64,000 bases of DNA from DASSQJ01 sp963730165 (GCA_963730165.1 CAVSQS010000005.1:248001-312000); one strand, 5' to 3'; positions 34,391 through 43,461 are shown, counted from the stretch's first letter. Translations and numbers: made by a program. Notes: generated by a model from the sequence alone, not told the origin.

Positions 34391-34915
34391 TCACCCCGCG
34401 CGTTGCGCCCGCTGGGCCTCCCAGCGCTGCGCGACCCCCTGCATCTCCTCGGTGACGAACTCGAGGAACTCCACGGACACCTGCATCCGGCGTCCCGCCC
34501 GTGTCGTCGGCCCCACCACCTCGCGGGCGCCGCCGAGGGCGGCGAGGATCGGCGCGTAGACCTGGTCGGTCTGCATGACCGCGTCGTGCCAGGCGTCGTC
34601 CATGACGACGTAGACGTCGCGCCGCGAGCCGCGCTCGCGCTCCCGGCGCACCCAGCGCATCTGGGTCAGCTGACGCACCGCGCCGGAGACGGCCGCCGGG
34701 CTGACGTGCAGCAGCCCGACGAGCTCTGCGGAGGTGAGACGACCGTCGTCGGTCGCGAGGAGCGCGGCGAAGACCCGGGCGGGAAGGAGCGGCAGTCCGG
34801 CGGCGGCGAGAGCGGCGCCGAGGGACTCGACCGGCTCGACGGGCGGCAGCCGCCTGTCGTCGGGGCGTTCGTCGGCCTCAGGGCCCGTCGAGGGGACGGC
34901 ATGATCGCTCGGCAT
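34391..34915 (-). CDS. GbsR/MarR-family transcriptional regulator
   Basis: 174 residues. A disordered N-terminal 30 residues precede a winged helix (LPLLPARVFAALLATDDGRL then TSAELVGLLHVSPAAVSGAV) and a C-terminal dimerisation helix (RMQVSVEFLEFVTEEMQGVA). This is the GbsR-like subgroup of MarR proteins. It is divergent from an ABC exporter; the 53-nt gap contains a perfect palindrome at 34938-34952 that it probably binds, controlling both sides (inference). TATAAA lies 12 nt upstream of its ATG. Confidence 0.85.
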   Translation of the reverse strand: MPSDHAVPSTGPEADERPDDRRLPPVEPVESLGAALAAAGLPLLPARVFAALLATDDGRLTSAELVGLLHVSPAAVSGAVRQLTQMRWVRRERERGSRRDVYVVMDDAWHDAVMQTDQVYAPILAALGGAREVVGPTTRAGRRMQVSVEFLEFVTEEMQGVAQRWEAQRAQRAG

Positions 34916-34937
34916 GGCCAGAGTTTATAACATTCAC

Positions 34938-34952
34938 GAGGTTCTGAACCTC
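34938..34952. promoter_or_regulatory. Operator between GbsR-like regulator and ABC exporter
   Basis: GAGGTTCTGAACCTC is a perfect inverted repeat (7-bp arms, 1-nt centre) midway between the two divergent starts. The flanks are AT-rich (TTTATAACATT), rare in this genome, and contain -10-like boxes for both directions. Confidence 0.6.
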
Positions 34953-34968
34953 ATGTACGCTCAGGGAC

Positions 34969-35898
34969 ATGACCGCTGCCATCTCCGTGTCCGGCCTGCG
35001 CAAGAGCTTCGGGCACACGACCGCCCTCGACGGGCTCGACCTCACCGTCCGCGCCGGCGAGGTCCACGGCTTCCTCGGCCCGAACGGCTCCGGCAAGACG
35101 ACGACGCTGCGCATCCTGCTCGGGCTGCTGCGGCGCGACGGCGGCGCGGCCGAGGTGCTGGGCCGCGACCCGTGGGGGGAGAGCACGGACCTGCACCGCT
35201 CGCTCGCCTACGTCCCCGGCGACGTCGTGCTCTGGCCGACCCTCTCCGGGGGCGAGACGATCGACCTGCTCGGGCGGCTGCGCGGCGGGCTCGACGAGAG
35301 CCGCCGCCGCCGTCTCGTCGACCGGTTCGAGCTCGACGAGACGAAGAAGGGCAAGGCCTACAGCAAGGGCAACCGGCAGAAGGTCGCCCTGATCGCCGCC
35401 CTGGCGAGCGACGCCCCGGTCCTCCTCCTCGACGAGCCGACCTCGGGCCTGGACCCGCTGATGGAGCAGGTGTTCCAGGACGAGCTCGCCCACCTGCGCG
35501 AGCGCGGCCGCACCGTCCTGCTCTCGAGCCACATCCTCAGCGAGGTCGAGCGCGCCTGCGACCGCGTGAGCATCGTGCGCTCCGGCCGGGTCGTCGACTC
35601 CGGGTCGCTCGCCGAGCTGCGCCACCTCACGCGCACGACCGTGCACGCCGAGCTGCGCGAGGTCCCGAGCGTCGCCGAGGTCGAGGGCTGGCCGGGAACC
35701 CACGACGTCGTCGTCGACGGCTCCACGCTGCGCTGCACCGTCGACCCCGAGCACCTCGGCGGGCTCGTCGGCGCCCTCGCCGGACGCGGCCTCAGCGCGC
35801 TGACGAGCCAGCCACCCACGCTCGAGGAGCTCTTCCTCGCCCGCTACCAGGACGAGGCCGCCAGGCCCGAGCCCGCCCCGGAGGAGGCGCCGGCATGA
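34969..35898 (+). CDS. ABC exporter ATP-binding protein
   Basis: 309 residues. Walker A GPNGSGKTTTLRILLGLL is at about 38-55, the signature is the variant YSKGNRQKVALIAAL, Walker B VLLLDEPTSGLDP, and the switch LLSSHILSEVERAC. The C-terminal 80 residues form the accessory domain common in drug-type exporters. The partner permease overlaps by four bases. The neighbouring GbsR-like repressor suggests induction by a toxic compound or osmotic signal (inference). Confidence 0.92.
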   Translation: MTAAISVSGLRKSFGHTTALDGLDLTVRAGEVHGFLGPNGSGKTTTLRILLGLLRRDGGAAEVLGRDPWGESTDLHRSLAYVPGDVVLWPTLSGGETIDLLGRLRGGLDESRRRRLVDRFELDETKKGKAYSKGNRQKVALIAALASDAPVLLLDEPTSGLDPLMEQVFQDELAHLRERGRTVLLSSHILSEVERACDRVSIVRSGRVVDSGSLAELRHLTRTTVHAELREVPSVAEVEGWPGTHDVVVDGSTLRCTVDPEHLGGLVGALAGRGLSALTSQPPTLEELFLARYQDEAARPEPAPEEAPA

Positions 35899-37493
35899 CC
35901 GACCACCTGGCAGGCTTCGGCCAGCTCCACCGGCTCGCGTGGCGCCGAGACCGCATCATCGTGCCGACGAGCGTCCTCGGGCTCGTGCTCCTCTCGGTCG
36001 GCTCGGCCCAGGCGACCCGAGCGCTCTTCCCCGACCAGGCCTCGGCCGCGCAGGGGCTCGCCGAGATCGTCAGCAACCCCGCCGTCATCGCGATGTACGG
36101 CCCGATCAGCGCGGCCAACGCCGACGCCCTGGCCGTCTTCAAGACGGTGATGATGGGCGCGGTCCTCACCGCGATCCTCGGCCTGGTCATCGTCCGCCGA
36201 CACACCCGCACCGAGGAGGAGGAGGGCCGGCTCGAGCTCGTGGGGGCCGGTGCCGTCGGCCGCTGGGCCCCGCTCGCCGCCGCCGTGTCGGTCGCACTCG
36301 TCGCGGTCCTGCTCGCCAGCGCCCTCTCGACCGCCGGGATGATCGCCATCGGGATGGACCCGGCCGGGTCGCTCGCCTTCGGCGTCGCGTGGTCGACCGC
36401 CGGGCTCGCCCAGATCGGCGTCACGGCGCTCGCGGTCCAGCTCGCGTCGACGACCCGCGGGGCCGGCGGGCTGGCCTTCGGGTTCCTCGGCCTCGCCTAC
36501 ATCGTGCGGGCGGCCGCGGACGCCGCCGACTCCGACGCGGTCCGCTGGCTCGGCTGGCTCTCCCCCCTCGGCTGGGCCGGTCGGGTCGAGCCGTTCGGGC
36601 AGGACCGGATGTGGGTCCTCCTCCTCGGCGTCGGGGTGCTCGTCGCCGGCATCGGGTCGGCCCTCGTCGTCCTCGACCGGCGCGACCTGGGCGCTGGGCT
36701 CCTCCCGACCCGCGCCGGGCGGGCGCGGGCCCGGGCCCTGCTCTCCAGCCCGCTCGGGCTCGTCACCCGGCTCGCCACGGGCACGCTCATCGGCTGGGTC
36801 GTCGGGCTGGTCCTCGGCGGCGCCGTCATCGGGTCGCTCCTCGGAGCGGTCGGCGACCTCGTCGACAACCCGCAGATGAAGCAGTTCCTCGAGCAGCTCG
36901 GCGGCTCGGCGGGGACCGTGGAGGACATCTTCCTCGCGACCGAGACGAAGTTCATCGCCGTCGCCGTCGCGGCGGCCGGGATCGCGCTCGTCCTGCGGCT
37001 CGGCGCGTCGGAGCGTTCGGGCCTCGGTGAGGCGGTGCTCGCGACCCCGACGACCCGGCCCCGCTGGTACCTCGCCCACGTCGTCGTCGCGGTGGCGGCG
37101 ACGACGCTGTTCATGACCGTCGTGGGCGTCGCGGTCGGCATCGCGGGAGGCCGGGCCAGCGCGACGGCGCCCGGGGTGGGCCAGACGGTCGGAGCCTTCC
37201 TCTCCACGCTTCCCGCGATCTGGCTGCTCATCGGCATCGGGGCCCTGCTCGTCGGGTGGAACCCGCGGTTCGCACCGTTCGCGTGGGCGGTCCTGCTCGT
37301 CGGCTTCGTCGTCGCCGAGCTCGGCCCGACGATGGAGCTCCCGCAGTGGCTCATCGACGTGTCCCCGTTCACCCACCTCAGCCAGCTGCCCGGCGGGGAC
37401 TTCGCGGCCCTCGCGGCCGGGGTGATGACGGTGATCGCGGCGGGGTTCGTCGCCGGCGGGGGCCTGGCCTACCGGCAGCGCGACGCCGCCTGA
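35895..37493 (+). CDS. ABC exporter permease (TetB-like, two-domain)
   Basis: 532 residues with about twelve hydrophobic segments in two halves, each with an ABC-2-type layout (large loop after helix 1). It resembles the membrane components of polyketide-antibiotic (tetronasin-type) exporters. The ATG overlaps the ATPase stop by four bases. The gene ends 61 nt before a 73-bp palindrome shared with 20.3 kb and is convergent with the GDP-mannose gene. Confidence 0.85.
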   Translation: MTDHLAGFGQLHRLAWRRDRIIVPTSVLGLVLLSVGSAQATRALFPDQASAAQGLAEIVSNPAVIAMYGPISAANADALAVFKTVMMGAVLTAILGLVIVRRHTRTEEEEGRLELVGAGAVGRWAPLAAAVSVALVAVLLASALSTAGMIAIGMDPAGSLAFGVAWSTAGLAQIGVTALAVQLASTTRGAGGLAFGFLGLAYIVRAAADAADSDAVRWLGWLSPLGWAGRVEPFGQDRMWVLLLGVGVLVAGIGSALVVLDRRDLGAGLLPTRAGRARARALLSSPLGLVTRLATGTLIGWVVGLVLGGAVIGSLLGAVGDLVDNPQMKQFLEQLGGSAGTVEDIFLATETKFIAVAVAAAGIALVLRLGASERSGLGEAVLATPTTRPRWYLAHVVVAVAATTLFMTVVGVAVGIAGGRASATAPGVGQTVGAFLSTLPAIWLLIGIGALLVGWNPRFAPFAWAVLLVGFVVAELGPTMELPQWLIDVSPFTHLSQLPGGDFAALAAGVMTVIAAGFVAGGGLAYRQRDAA

Positions 37494-37554
37494 CCCACTC
37501 CCGGACCCATCCGCCGCCTGACCCACTCCCAGGCCCCCCGTCCCCCCTCCCCCG

Positions 37555-37627
37555 CGACTCATTGCGAATCACCCACGTCAGCGAGCCACCGTCGGGCGCC
37601 TGGAGGTGGGGGATTCGCAATCAGTCG
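37555..37627. repeat. 73-bp palindromic element, copy 2
   Basis: Two 22-bp arms (20 of 22 paired) around a 29-nt loop, between two convergent genes. Left arm starts CGACTCATTGCGAATC; 18 of 22 positions match the left arm of copy 1 at 20323. Equal arm and loop lengths mark them as members of one dispersed family. Confidence 0.7.
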
Positions 37628-37640
37628 GGTGGGCTGGGGG

Positions 37641-38720
37641 TCAGGTGAGGTCGGTGCGGCCCGCGGCCCTGAGGGCGTCGACGACGCGCTTGACGTCCTG
37701 GGCGCGGGCCCGCGACGTGACGAGCACCGCGTCGGGGGTGTCGACGACGACGACGTCCTCGACTCCGACGACGGCCACCCGGCGACCGGCCGCCGGGACG
37801 ACGACGCCCGAGGCGTCGACGGCGGTGACGTCGCCCGCGTCACCGAGAACCGTCACGCCGTTCTCCCCCGGGGGCAGCAGCGCGGCGATGCTCGCGAAGT
37901 CGCCGACGTCGTCCCAGGCGAACGGCGCCGGGACGACGACGACCTGACCGGCGTCGGCCGCCGGCTCGGCCACCGCGTGGTCGATGGCGATCTTCTCCAG
38001 GCCCGGCCACAGCTCCTCGAGCCTCGACGGATCGGCGGCGATGGCCCGCAGCCCCGCGGCGAGCTCCGGGTGCCACCGGCCGAGCAGGTCGAGCAGGGTC
38101 GCCGCACGGACGACGAACATGCCGGCGTTCCAGCGGTACTCCCCGGATGCGACGTACTCGGCGGCCCGCTCGGCGTCCGGCTTCTCGACGAAGCGGCGGA
38201 CGCGCAGCGCCGTGGGAGCGCCCGGGAGCGGGTCGCCGGCGCGGATGTAGCCGAAGCCGGTGGCGGGGTGGGTCGGCTCGATGCCGACGGTCACGAGGTG
38301 GCCGTGCCCGGCCACCTCCACCGCCTCGCGGACCACGGTCGCGAAGGCGTCGGCATCGGGGATGACGTGGTCGGCGGCGAAGGAGCCGATGACGGCCCCG
38401 GGGTCGAGGCGCTCCACCGTCGCGGCGGCGAGCCCGATCGCGGCCATCGAGTCGCGCGGCGCCGGCTCGGCGAGGACGCGCCCGGGGTCGAGGCCGGGGA
38501 GCTGCGCACGCACGGCGTCGGCGTGCGCCCGCCCGGTCACGACGACGACCCGGCCGGCGGTGAGGGGCTCGAGCCGGTCCACCGTCGCCTGGAGCAGCGA
38601 CCTGCCGCTCGAGGTGAGGTCGAGGAGGAACTTGGGGTGGGCCGCGCGGCTCAGTGGCCACAGGCGGGTCCCCGCCCCGCCGGCCGGGACGACGGCCCAG
38701 AACCCCTCGATCGCTGCCAT
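37641..38720 (-). CDS. manC: Mannose-1-phosphate guanylyltransferase
   Basis: 359-residue nucleotidyltransferase making GDP-mannose from mannose 1-phosphate and GTP. N-terminal GGAGTRLWPLSRAAHPKFLL is the activating loop, FAADHVI carries the metal-binding Asp, and FVEKPDAE and WNAGMFV are further family blocks. The C-terminal isomerase domain of bifunctional enzymes is absent. TAGCCT lies 7 nt before the ATG (38728-38733), so the transcript is likely leaderless. GDP-mannose supplies cell-wall glycolipids and the exopolysaccharide cluster that begins 7 kb on. Confidence 0.93.
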   Translation of the reverse strand: MAAIEGFWAVVPAGGAGTRLWPLSRAAHPKFLLDLTSSGRSLLQATVDRLEPLTAGRVVVVTGRAHADAVRAQLPGLDPGRVLAEPAPRDSMAAIGLAAATVERLDPGAVIGSFAADHVIPDADAFATVVREAVEVAGHGHLVTVGIEPTHPATGFGYIRAGDPLPGAPTALRVRRFVEKPDAERAAEYVASGEYRWNAGMFVVRAATLLDLLGRWHPELAAGLRAIAADPSRLEELWPGLEKIAIDHAVAEPAADAGQVVVVPAPFAWDDVGDFASIAALLPPGENGVTVLGDAGDVTAVDASGVVVPAAGRRVAVVGVEDVVVVDTPDAVLVTSRARAQDVKRVVDALRAAGRTDLT

Positions 38721-38819
38721 GCCCGGGAGGCTATCGGCTCACCCGCCCCCACCCGCACGACCACGGTCGCCGGGGCCCGCCGTCATCACCGCCGGGAGGA
38801 CCCGGCACGGTCGGACCGG

Positions 38820-39362
38820 TCAGCCGAGGTCGTCGTCGGCCCGCCGGCCCGGGCCACCGAGGGTGAAGGTGTCCATCACCCGCCAGACGCCGTCGGTGTC
38901 GTGGTGGTAGAGCTCGACGCTGCTGACCCGGAACGCCGCCCGGAAGTCGGCGAGTCCCTCGAAGGCCCGGTCGAGGGCCTCGTCGTCGAGGTGGTGGGCG
39001 ATGGTGACGTGCGGGTGGTAGGGGAACTCGAGGGTCCTCGTGACCGGGCCCGAGCGCACGGCCCGCTCGAGCCGCTCGCAGGCGGAGATGCCCTTGGACA
39101 CCTGGACGAAGACGACGGGCGACACCGGCCGGAAGGTGCCGGTCCCGGCGAGGACCATGTCGAAGGGCTGCGCCAGCGAGCACACCGCGGCGAGGTGCTC
39201 GAGGAAGCGCGGCAGCAGCTCGCCCTCGAGCGGCGTCGGGGGCAGGAGGGTGACGTGCGGGGGGATGGCCGAGGCCGCGGGGTCGCCGAAGTCCTCCCGC
39301 GACCTCTGCAGGTGGCTGCCCCAGGGCTCGGGGATGGTGACGGCGACGCCGTGGATCGGCAT
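38820..39362 (-). CDS. 2'-5' RNA ligase-family protein (2H phosphoesterase)
   Basis: 180 residues with the two HxTx motifs that define 2H phosphoesterases: PPHVTLLPP near residue 36 and YHPHVTIAHHL near 117. Such proteins ligate or hydrolyse 2'-5' or cyclic phosphate bonds in RNA or nucleotides; the true substrate is unknown. ATG 39362 was chosen because TAGGGT stands 7 nt upstream (39370-39375) and the longer reading would run into the TrpRS gene. It follows trpS closely in the same direction. Confidence 0.85.
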   Translation of the reverse strand: MPIHGVAVTIPEPWGSHLQRSREDFGDPAASAIPPHVTLLPPTPLEGELLPRFLEHLAAVCSLAQPFDMVLAGTGTFRPVSPVVFVQVSKGISACERLERAVRSGPVTRTLEFPYHPHVTIAHHLDDEALDRAFEGLADFRAAFRVSSVELYHHDTDGVWRVMDTFTLGGPGRRADDDLG

Positions 39363-39372
39363 GGCCCCGACC

Positions 39373-40401
39373 CTACAAGCGGGCCGCCGGGAGGAGGCCG
39401 ACCGCCTCCCGGACCCGGGCCATCGTCGCCTCGGCGACCTCCGCGGCCCGGGCGGCGCCCGCCGCAATGAGGCGGTCGAGCTCGGCGGGGTCGTCGAGGA
39501 GCTGCTTCATCCGGTCCTGGAACGGGGTCAGCGCCTCGACGACGACGTCGGCGACCTCCTTCTTGAGGTCGCCGTAGCCGCGGCCGGCGAATGCGACCTC
39601 GAGGTCGGCGATCGGGGTCCCGGAGAGGACCGAGTGCATGACGAGCAGGTTCGACACGCCCGGCTTGGCCTCGGGGTCGTAGCGCACCTCGGCCTCGGTG
39701 TCGGTGACCGCCGAGCGGATGTTCTTCGCGATCCTGCCGGGGTCGTCCATGAGGTCGATGAGGCCCTTCGGCGAGCTGGTCGACTTGCTCATCTTCGACG
39801 TGGGGTCCTGCAGGTCCATGACCCGCGCCGACTCCTTGACGATGTAGGCGTCGGGGACGACGAGCGTCTCGCCGAAGCGGGTGTTGAACCGGGTCGCGAG
39901 GTCGCGGGTGATCTCGAGGTGCTGGCGCTGGTCCTCGCCGACCGGCACGTACGCGGCGTCGTACATGAGGATGTCGGCCGCCATGAGCATCGGGTAGGTG
40001 AACAGCCCGACGGTGGCGCTCTGGCCGCGGGCGGTCTTGTCCTTGAACTGCGTCATCCGGCTGGCCTCCCCGAAACCGGTGAGGCAGTTCATGACCCAGC
40101 CCAGCTCGGCGTGTGCCGTGATGTGGCTCTGGCAGAAGACGGCCGAGCGGTCGGGGTCGACGCCTCCGGCGATGAACTGGGCGGCGGTCACGCGGGTCCG
40201 GCGGCGCAGCACCTCCGGTTCGGTGGGGACGGTGAGCGCGTGGAGGTCGGCGACGAAGTAGTAGGCGTCGAAGTCGTCCTGCAGCCGGACCCAGTTGACG
40301 AGCGCACCGAGGTAGTTGCCGAGGTGGAGCGAGTCGCTCGTCGGCTGCATCCCGGAGAGGATGCGCGGGCGTGCGTCAGCGGAGGAGGGCTGGGTGGGCA
40401 T
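39373..40401 (-). CDS. trpS: Tryptophanyl-tRNA synthetase
   Basis: 342-residue class I synthetase charging tRNA-Trp. The HIGH-like motif is in SGMQPTSDSLHLGNYLGAL and the KMSKS loop is SKMSKSTSSPKG near residue 205; VGEDQRQHLEITRDLA is the tryptophan-site block. Length is normal (330-350). ATG 40401 (MPTQPSS) and ATG 40410 (MGHMPT) are both possible. Divergent from galK, with 42 nt between the starts. Confidence 0.96.
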   Translation of the reverse strand: MPTQPSSADARPRILSGMQPTSDSLHLGNYLGALVNWVRLQDDFDAYYFVADLHALTVPTEPEVLRRRTRVTAAQFIAGGVDPDRSAVFCQSHITAHAELGWVMNCLTGFGEASRMTQFKDKTARGQSATVGLFTYPMLMAADILMYDAAYVPVGEDQRQHLEITRDLATRFNTRFGETLVVPDAYIVKESARVMDLQDPTSKMSKSTSSPKGLIDLMDDPGRIAKNIRSAVTDTEAEVRYDPEAKPGVSNLLVMHSVLSGTPIADLEVAFAGRGYGDLKKEVADVVVEALTPFQDRMKQLLDDPAELDRLIAAGAARAAEVAEATMARVREAVGLLPAARL

Positions 40402-40443
40402 GTGCCCCATTGTGCCAAGCCCGGCGTCCCTAGACTCGCCGGC

Positions 40444-41595
40444 ATGAGCCGGGCAGCCGACACCCACCGCCAGGTCCACGGCGTCGACCCCGACGGGGTG
40501 TGGTCGGCACCCGGCCGGGTCAACCTCATCGGGGAGCACACCGACTACAACGAGGGCCTCGTGCTGCCGGTCGCGCTGCCGCTGCGGACCGCCGCGGCGT
40601 GCTCCCGCCGCGACGACGACGTGCTCCGCGTGCACTCGCTGCAGGGCGGGGAGACGGTGCAGGTGGCGCTCGACGAGGTCGGTCCGGGGCGACCCACCGG
40701 GTGGGTCGCGTACGTGGCCGGGGTGCTGTGGGCGCTGCGGGAGGGCGGCCACCGGGTCGGGGGGCTCGACGTGACCGTCGACGGCGCCGTTCCCCTGGGG
40801 GCGGGGCTGTCGAGCTCGGCGGCCCTCGAGTGCGCCGTCGGCGCAGCGGCGAGCGACCTCTTCGGGCTCGGGCTGATGGCCGACGACGGGGCGCGGGCCC
40901 GCCTGGCCCGGGCGTGCGTGCGCGCCGAGAACGAGGTGGCCGGCGCCCCGACGGGCGGTATGGACCAGTCGGCGGCCCTGCTCTGCCGACCCGGGCACGC
41001 GCTGCTGCTCGACTGCCGCGACGGCTCCACCGAGCACGTCCCGGTCGACCTCGACGGGCACGTCCTGCTCGTCACGGACACCCGCGCCGAGCACGCGCTC
41101 GCCGACGGGCAGTACGGCCGGCGGCGGGCGGCCTGCGAACGGGCCGCCGAGGAGCTCGGGGTGAGGTCGCTGCGGGACGTCGACCCGGCGGGCCTGGACG
41201 CCGCGCTGGCCCGCCTCTCCGACGACGAGCTGGTCCGGCGCACGCGGCACGTCGTCACCGAGATCGCCCGGGTCCGCTCCGCCGTCGCGGCGCTGCGTGC
41301 GGACGACCTCCCCGGACTCGGTCGGATCTTCGACGCCTCGCACGCCTCGCTCCGCGACGACTACGAGGTGAGCTGCGAGGAGCTCGACGTCTCGGTCGAG
41401 GTCGCCCGGCGCTCCGGGGCGCTCGGGGCCCGGATGACCGGCGGCGGCTTCGGCGGCTCGTCGGTCGCCGTCCTGCCCGAGACCGACGTGGAGACGGCCG
41501 AAGCGGCGGTCCGTGCGGCCTTCGCCGAGCGCGGATGGCGTGAACCGCGCACGTTCGTCGTCACGGCCGGCGGCCCGGCCGCCCGCGACGCCTGA
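40444..41595 (+). CDS. galK: Galactokinase
   Basis: 383 residues of the GHMP kinase family, phosphorylating galactose at C1. GRVNLIGEHTDYNEGLVLPV is the galactose-binding signature, PLGAGLSSSAALECAVG the ATP loop, and GARMTGGGFGGSSVAV the third GHMP motif. TAGACT lies 7 nt before the ATG (40431-40436) without a Shine-Dalgarno, so translation is probably leaderless. No galT or galE is adjacent. Confidence 0.95.
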   Translation: MSRAADTHRQVHGVDPDGVWSAPGRVNLIGEHTDYNEGLVLPVALPLRTAAACSRRDDDVLRVHSLQGGETVQVALDEVGPGRPTGWVAYVAGVLWALREGGHRVGGLDVTVDGAVPLGAGLSSSAALECAVGAAASDLFGLGLMADDGARARLARACVRAENEVAGAPTGGMDQSAALLCRPGHALLLDCRDGSTEHVPVDLDGHVLLVTDTRAEHALADGQYGRRRAACERAAEELGVRSLRDVDPAGLDAALARLSDDELVRRTRHVVTEIARVRSAVAALRADDLPGLGRIFDASHASLRDDYEVSCEELDVSVEVARRSGALGARMTGGGFGGSSVAVLPETDVETAEAAVRAAFAERGWREPRTFVVTAGGPAARDA

Positions 41596-41658
41596 GCCGC
41601 CCTCCCGCGCCGGTCGCACCCTCGGCGGTGTCGGTGCTCCCGGCCGCGACCGAGCCGG

Positions 41659-42456
41659 TCAGTGCGCGTACTCGACGAGCACCGGGGCGTGGTCGCTCCA
41701 CCGGAGGGCGTACTCCGCCGCCCGGCCCACCTCGGCCCGCACCGCACGCCCGGCCAGGGGCGCCGTCGCCAGCTGGTAGTCGATCCGCCAGCCGGCGTCG
41801 TTGTCGAAGGCCTTGCCCCGCCACGACCACCACGTGTACGGCCCCGGGCCGGGCCCGTGCAGGCGGCGCTGGACGTCGACGATGCCGTGCTCGGCCATCC
41901 ACCGGTCGAGATGGGCCTGCTCCTCGGGGAGGAAGCCGGCCTTGCCCCGGTTCCCCTTCCAGTTCTTCAGGTCCTCGGCGCGGTGGGCGATGTTGAGGTC
42001 GCCGGTGAGGACCGCGTCGCGCCCGTCGTCGGCCCACGCCGCGAGCCGGTCCCCGATCGCAGCGAGGAAGCGGTACTTCTCCTCCTGGCGTGGCGTCCCG
42101 GCCTCGCCGGTGTGGACGTAGGCCGACGCGACCGTGACCGGATGCCCGTCGACGACGACGTCGGCCTCGACCCAGCGGCCGGAGCCCTCGAACTCCTCCC
42201 CCACGTCGGTCCGCACGTCCGCGACCTCGTGCGGGGTCAGCACCGCGACTCCGGACCGGCCCCGGGCGCCGGCCGGCACGTGGGCGATCGCCCACCCCTC
42301 GAGGGCCGTGCCGGCGAGCGCCGCTCGCAGCTGGGCGTCGTCCGCACGGACCTCCTGCAGCGTCACGACGTCGGCACCGGACTCCTCGAGCCACCGCACC
42401 CCACCCCGGCGCAGGGCCGCGCGGATGCCGTTGACGTTCGCGGAGACGACGAGCAC
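41659..42456 (-). CDS. xth: Exodeoxyribonuclease III
   Basis: 265-residue Mg-dependent AP endonuclease/3'-5' exonuclease of base-excision repair. Catalytic blocks: VTLQEVRA (metal-binding Glu), ASAYVHTGE, VLTGDLNIAHRAEDLKNWKG (Asp and Asn) and RWSDHAPVLVEY (Asp-His). Start GTG at 42456; CACAAT stands 6 nt upstream. Stands alone between galK and two secreted proteins. Confidence 0.93.
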   Translation of the reverse strand: MLVVSANVNGIRAALRRGGVRWLEESGADVVTLQEVRADDAQLRAALAGTALEGWAIAHVPAGARGRSGVAVLTPHEVADVRTDVGEEFEGSGRWVEADVVVDGHPVTVASAYVHTGEAGTPRQEEKYRFLAAIGDRLAAWADDGRDAVLTGDLNIAHRAEDLKNWKGNRGKAGFLPEEQAHLDRWMAEHGIVDVQRRLHGPGPGPYTWWSWRGKAFDNDAGWRIDYQLATAPLAGRAVRAEVGRAAEYALRWSDHAPVLVEYAH

Positions 42457-42504
42457 GGCGTCATTGTGCGCGAGCGCCCGCCGGACGGCCCCGGCGGGGG
42501 CGGA

Positions 42505-43461
42505 TCATCCCTTCGCGAGCGACCCGTCCGTGGGCGTCCACGGGCCCTCGGCACCGTCGGAGGTGAACACCTCGTCCCCGGCGACGAGCCACCACCGGGT
42601 GCCGCTGGAGGCCACCGCCACCCGGCCCGAGCGCGGCGAGGACTCCACGCACGTGCCCGGCAGGACGGGCTCGCCGTTGCGGACGGCCACGGCGACGACC
42701 CCGTCGCACCCCGCGTCGGCGCGGACGACGACCCCGGCCGAGCCGTCGGGGGCGATCCCGATCGCGAGCGCGTCCTCGACCGTGAACGCCGTGGCCCACG
42801 AGGCGCCGGCGTCGCCGGTGCTGCGCACCTGCCCGGTCTCGCACAGCACGAGCGCCGTCCTCGTGTCGAGGCCGGCGAGGTCGACGACGTCGGCACCGTC
42901 GGCGCAGGGCGCGGTCGTGGTGCCGCTGGGGAGGTGGACGGTCGTCGCGTCGCCCGGGGTGCGTGACCACGCCCGGGCCGCCGACTGCGCTCCGCTCCAC
43001 GAGCTGCCTCCGTCGGAGGTGGACCACAGGCGCAGCCGGCAGTCGGCGTCCCCACCGGTGACGAAGGCCGCGGTCGGCGACTGCGCCCGGACGCGCAGGA
43101 CCTCGGCCGGTGCAGCACGCGTCGACCACGAGGCCCCACCGTCGGTCGTCACCCGGATCCGGCCGGGCTTGTCGCACGAGCCGGTGTCGGCGACCCACGC
43201 CGCCCGCGAGCCCGACGCGGCGACGAGCCGGGTCAACGGCCGCACCTCGAGCGACGGCGCGCTCGGCGACGGGGAGGGCGACGGCGCGGTCGCGGACGGC
43301 GACGGTGACCCGGACGTCGCCGAGGGCGTCGGGGAGCGCGTCGACACCACGGCGTCGACCACCTCCGCCGGGGCCGGCCGCAACGCCCACGAGATGAGCA
43401 CCGCGTCGACCACGAGGAGCGCACCCAGCGCCACGGCGGGTGCCACCCTGCGTAGCTCCAC
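42505..43461 (-). CDS. Secreted/anchored BNR-type repeat protein, paralog A
   Basis: 318 residues: a membrane anchor at the N terminus (APAVALGALLVVDAVLISWA), a Ser/Pro/Thr-rich linker (SPSPSATAPSPSPSPSAPS), then a beta-propeller-like domain with Asp-box repeats such as VTTDGGASWS and STSDGGSSWSG. Six or more cysteines sit in pairs and may form disulfides outside the cell. A close paralog follows upstream (43544-44494) in the same direction. Function unknown; binding of sugar or protein at the surface is the usual role of such folds. Confidence 0.75.
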   Translation of the reverse strand: MELRRVAPAVALGALLVVDAVLISWALRPAPAEVVDAVVSTRSPTPSATSGSPSPSATAPSPSPSPSAPSLEVRPLTRLVAASGSRAAWVADTGSCDKPGRIRVTTDGGASWSTRAAPAEVLRVRAQSPTAAFVTGGDADCRLRLWSTSDGGSSWSGAQSAARAWSRTPGDATTVHLPSGTTTAPCADGADVVDLAGLDTRTALVLCETGQVRSTGDAGASWATAFTVEDALAIGIAPDGSAGVVVRADAGCDGVVAVAVRNGEPVLPGTCVESSPRSGRVAVASSGTRWWLVAGDEVFTSDGAEGPWTPTDGSLAKG

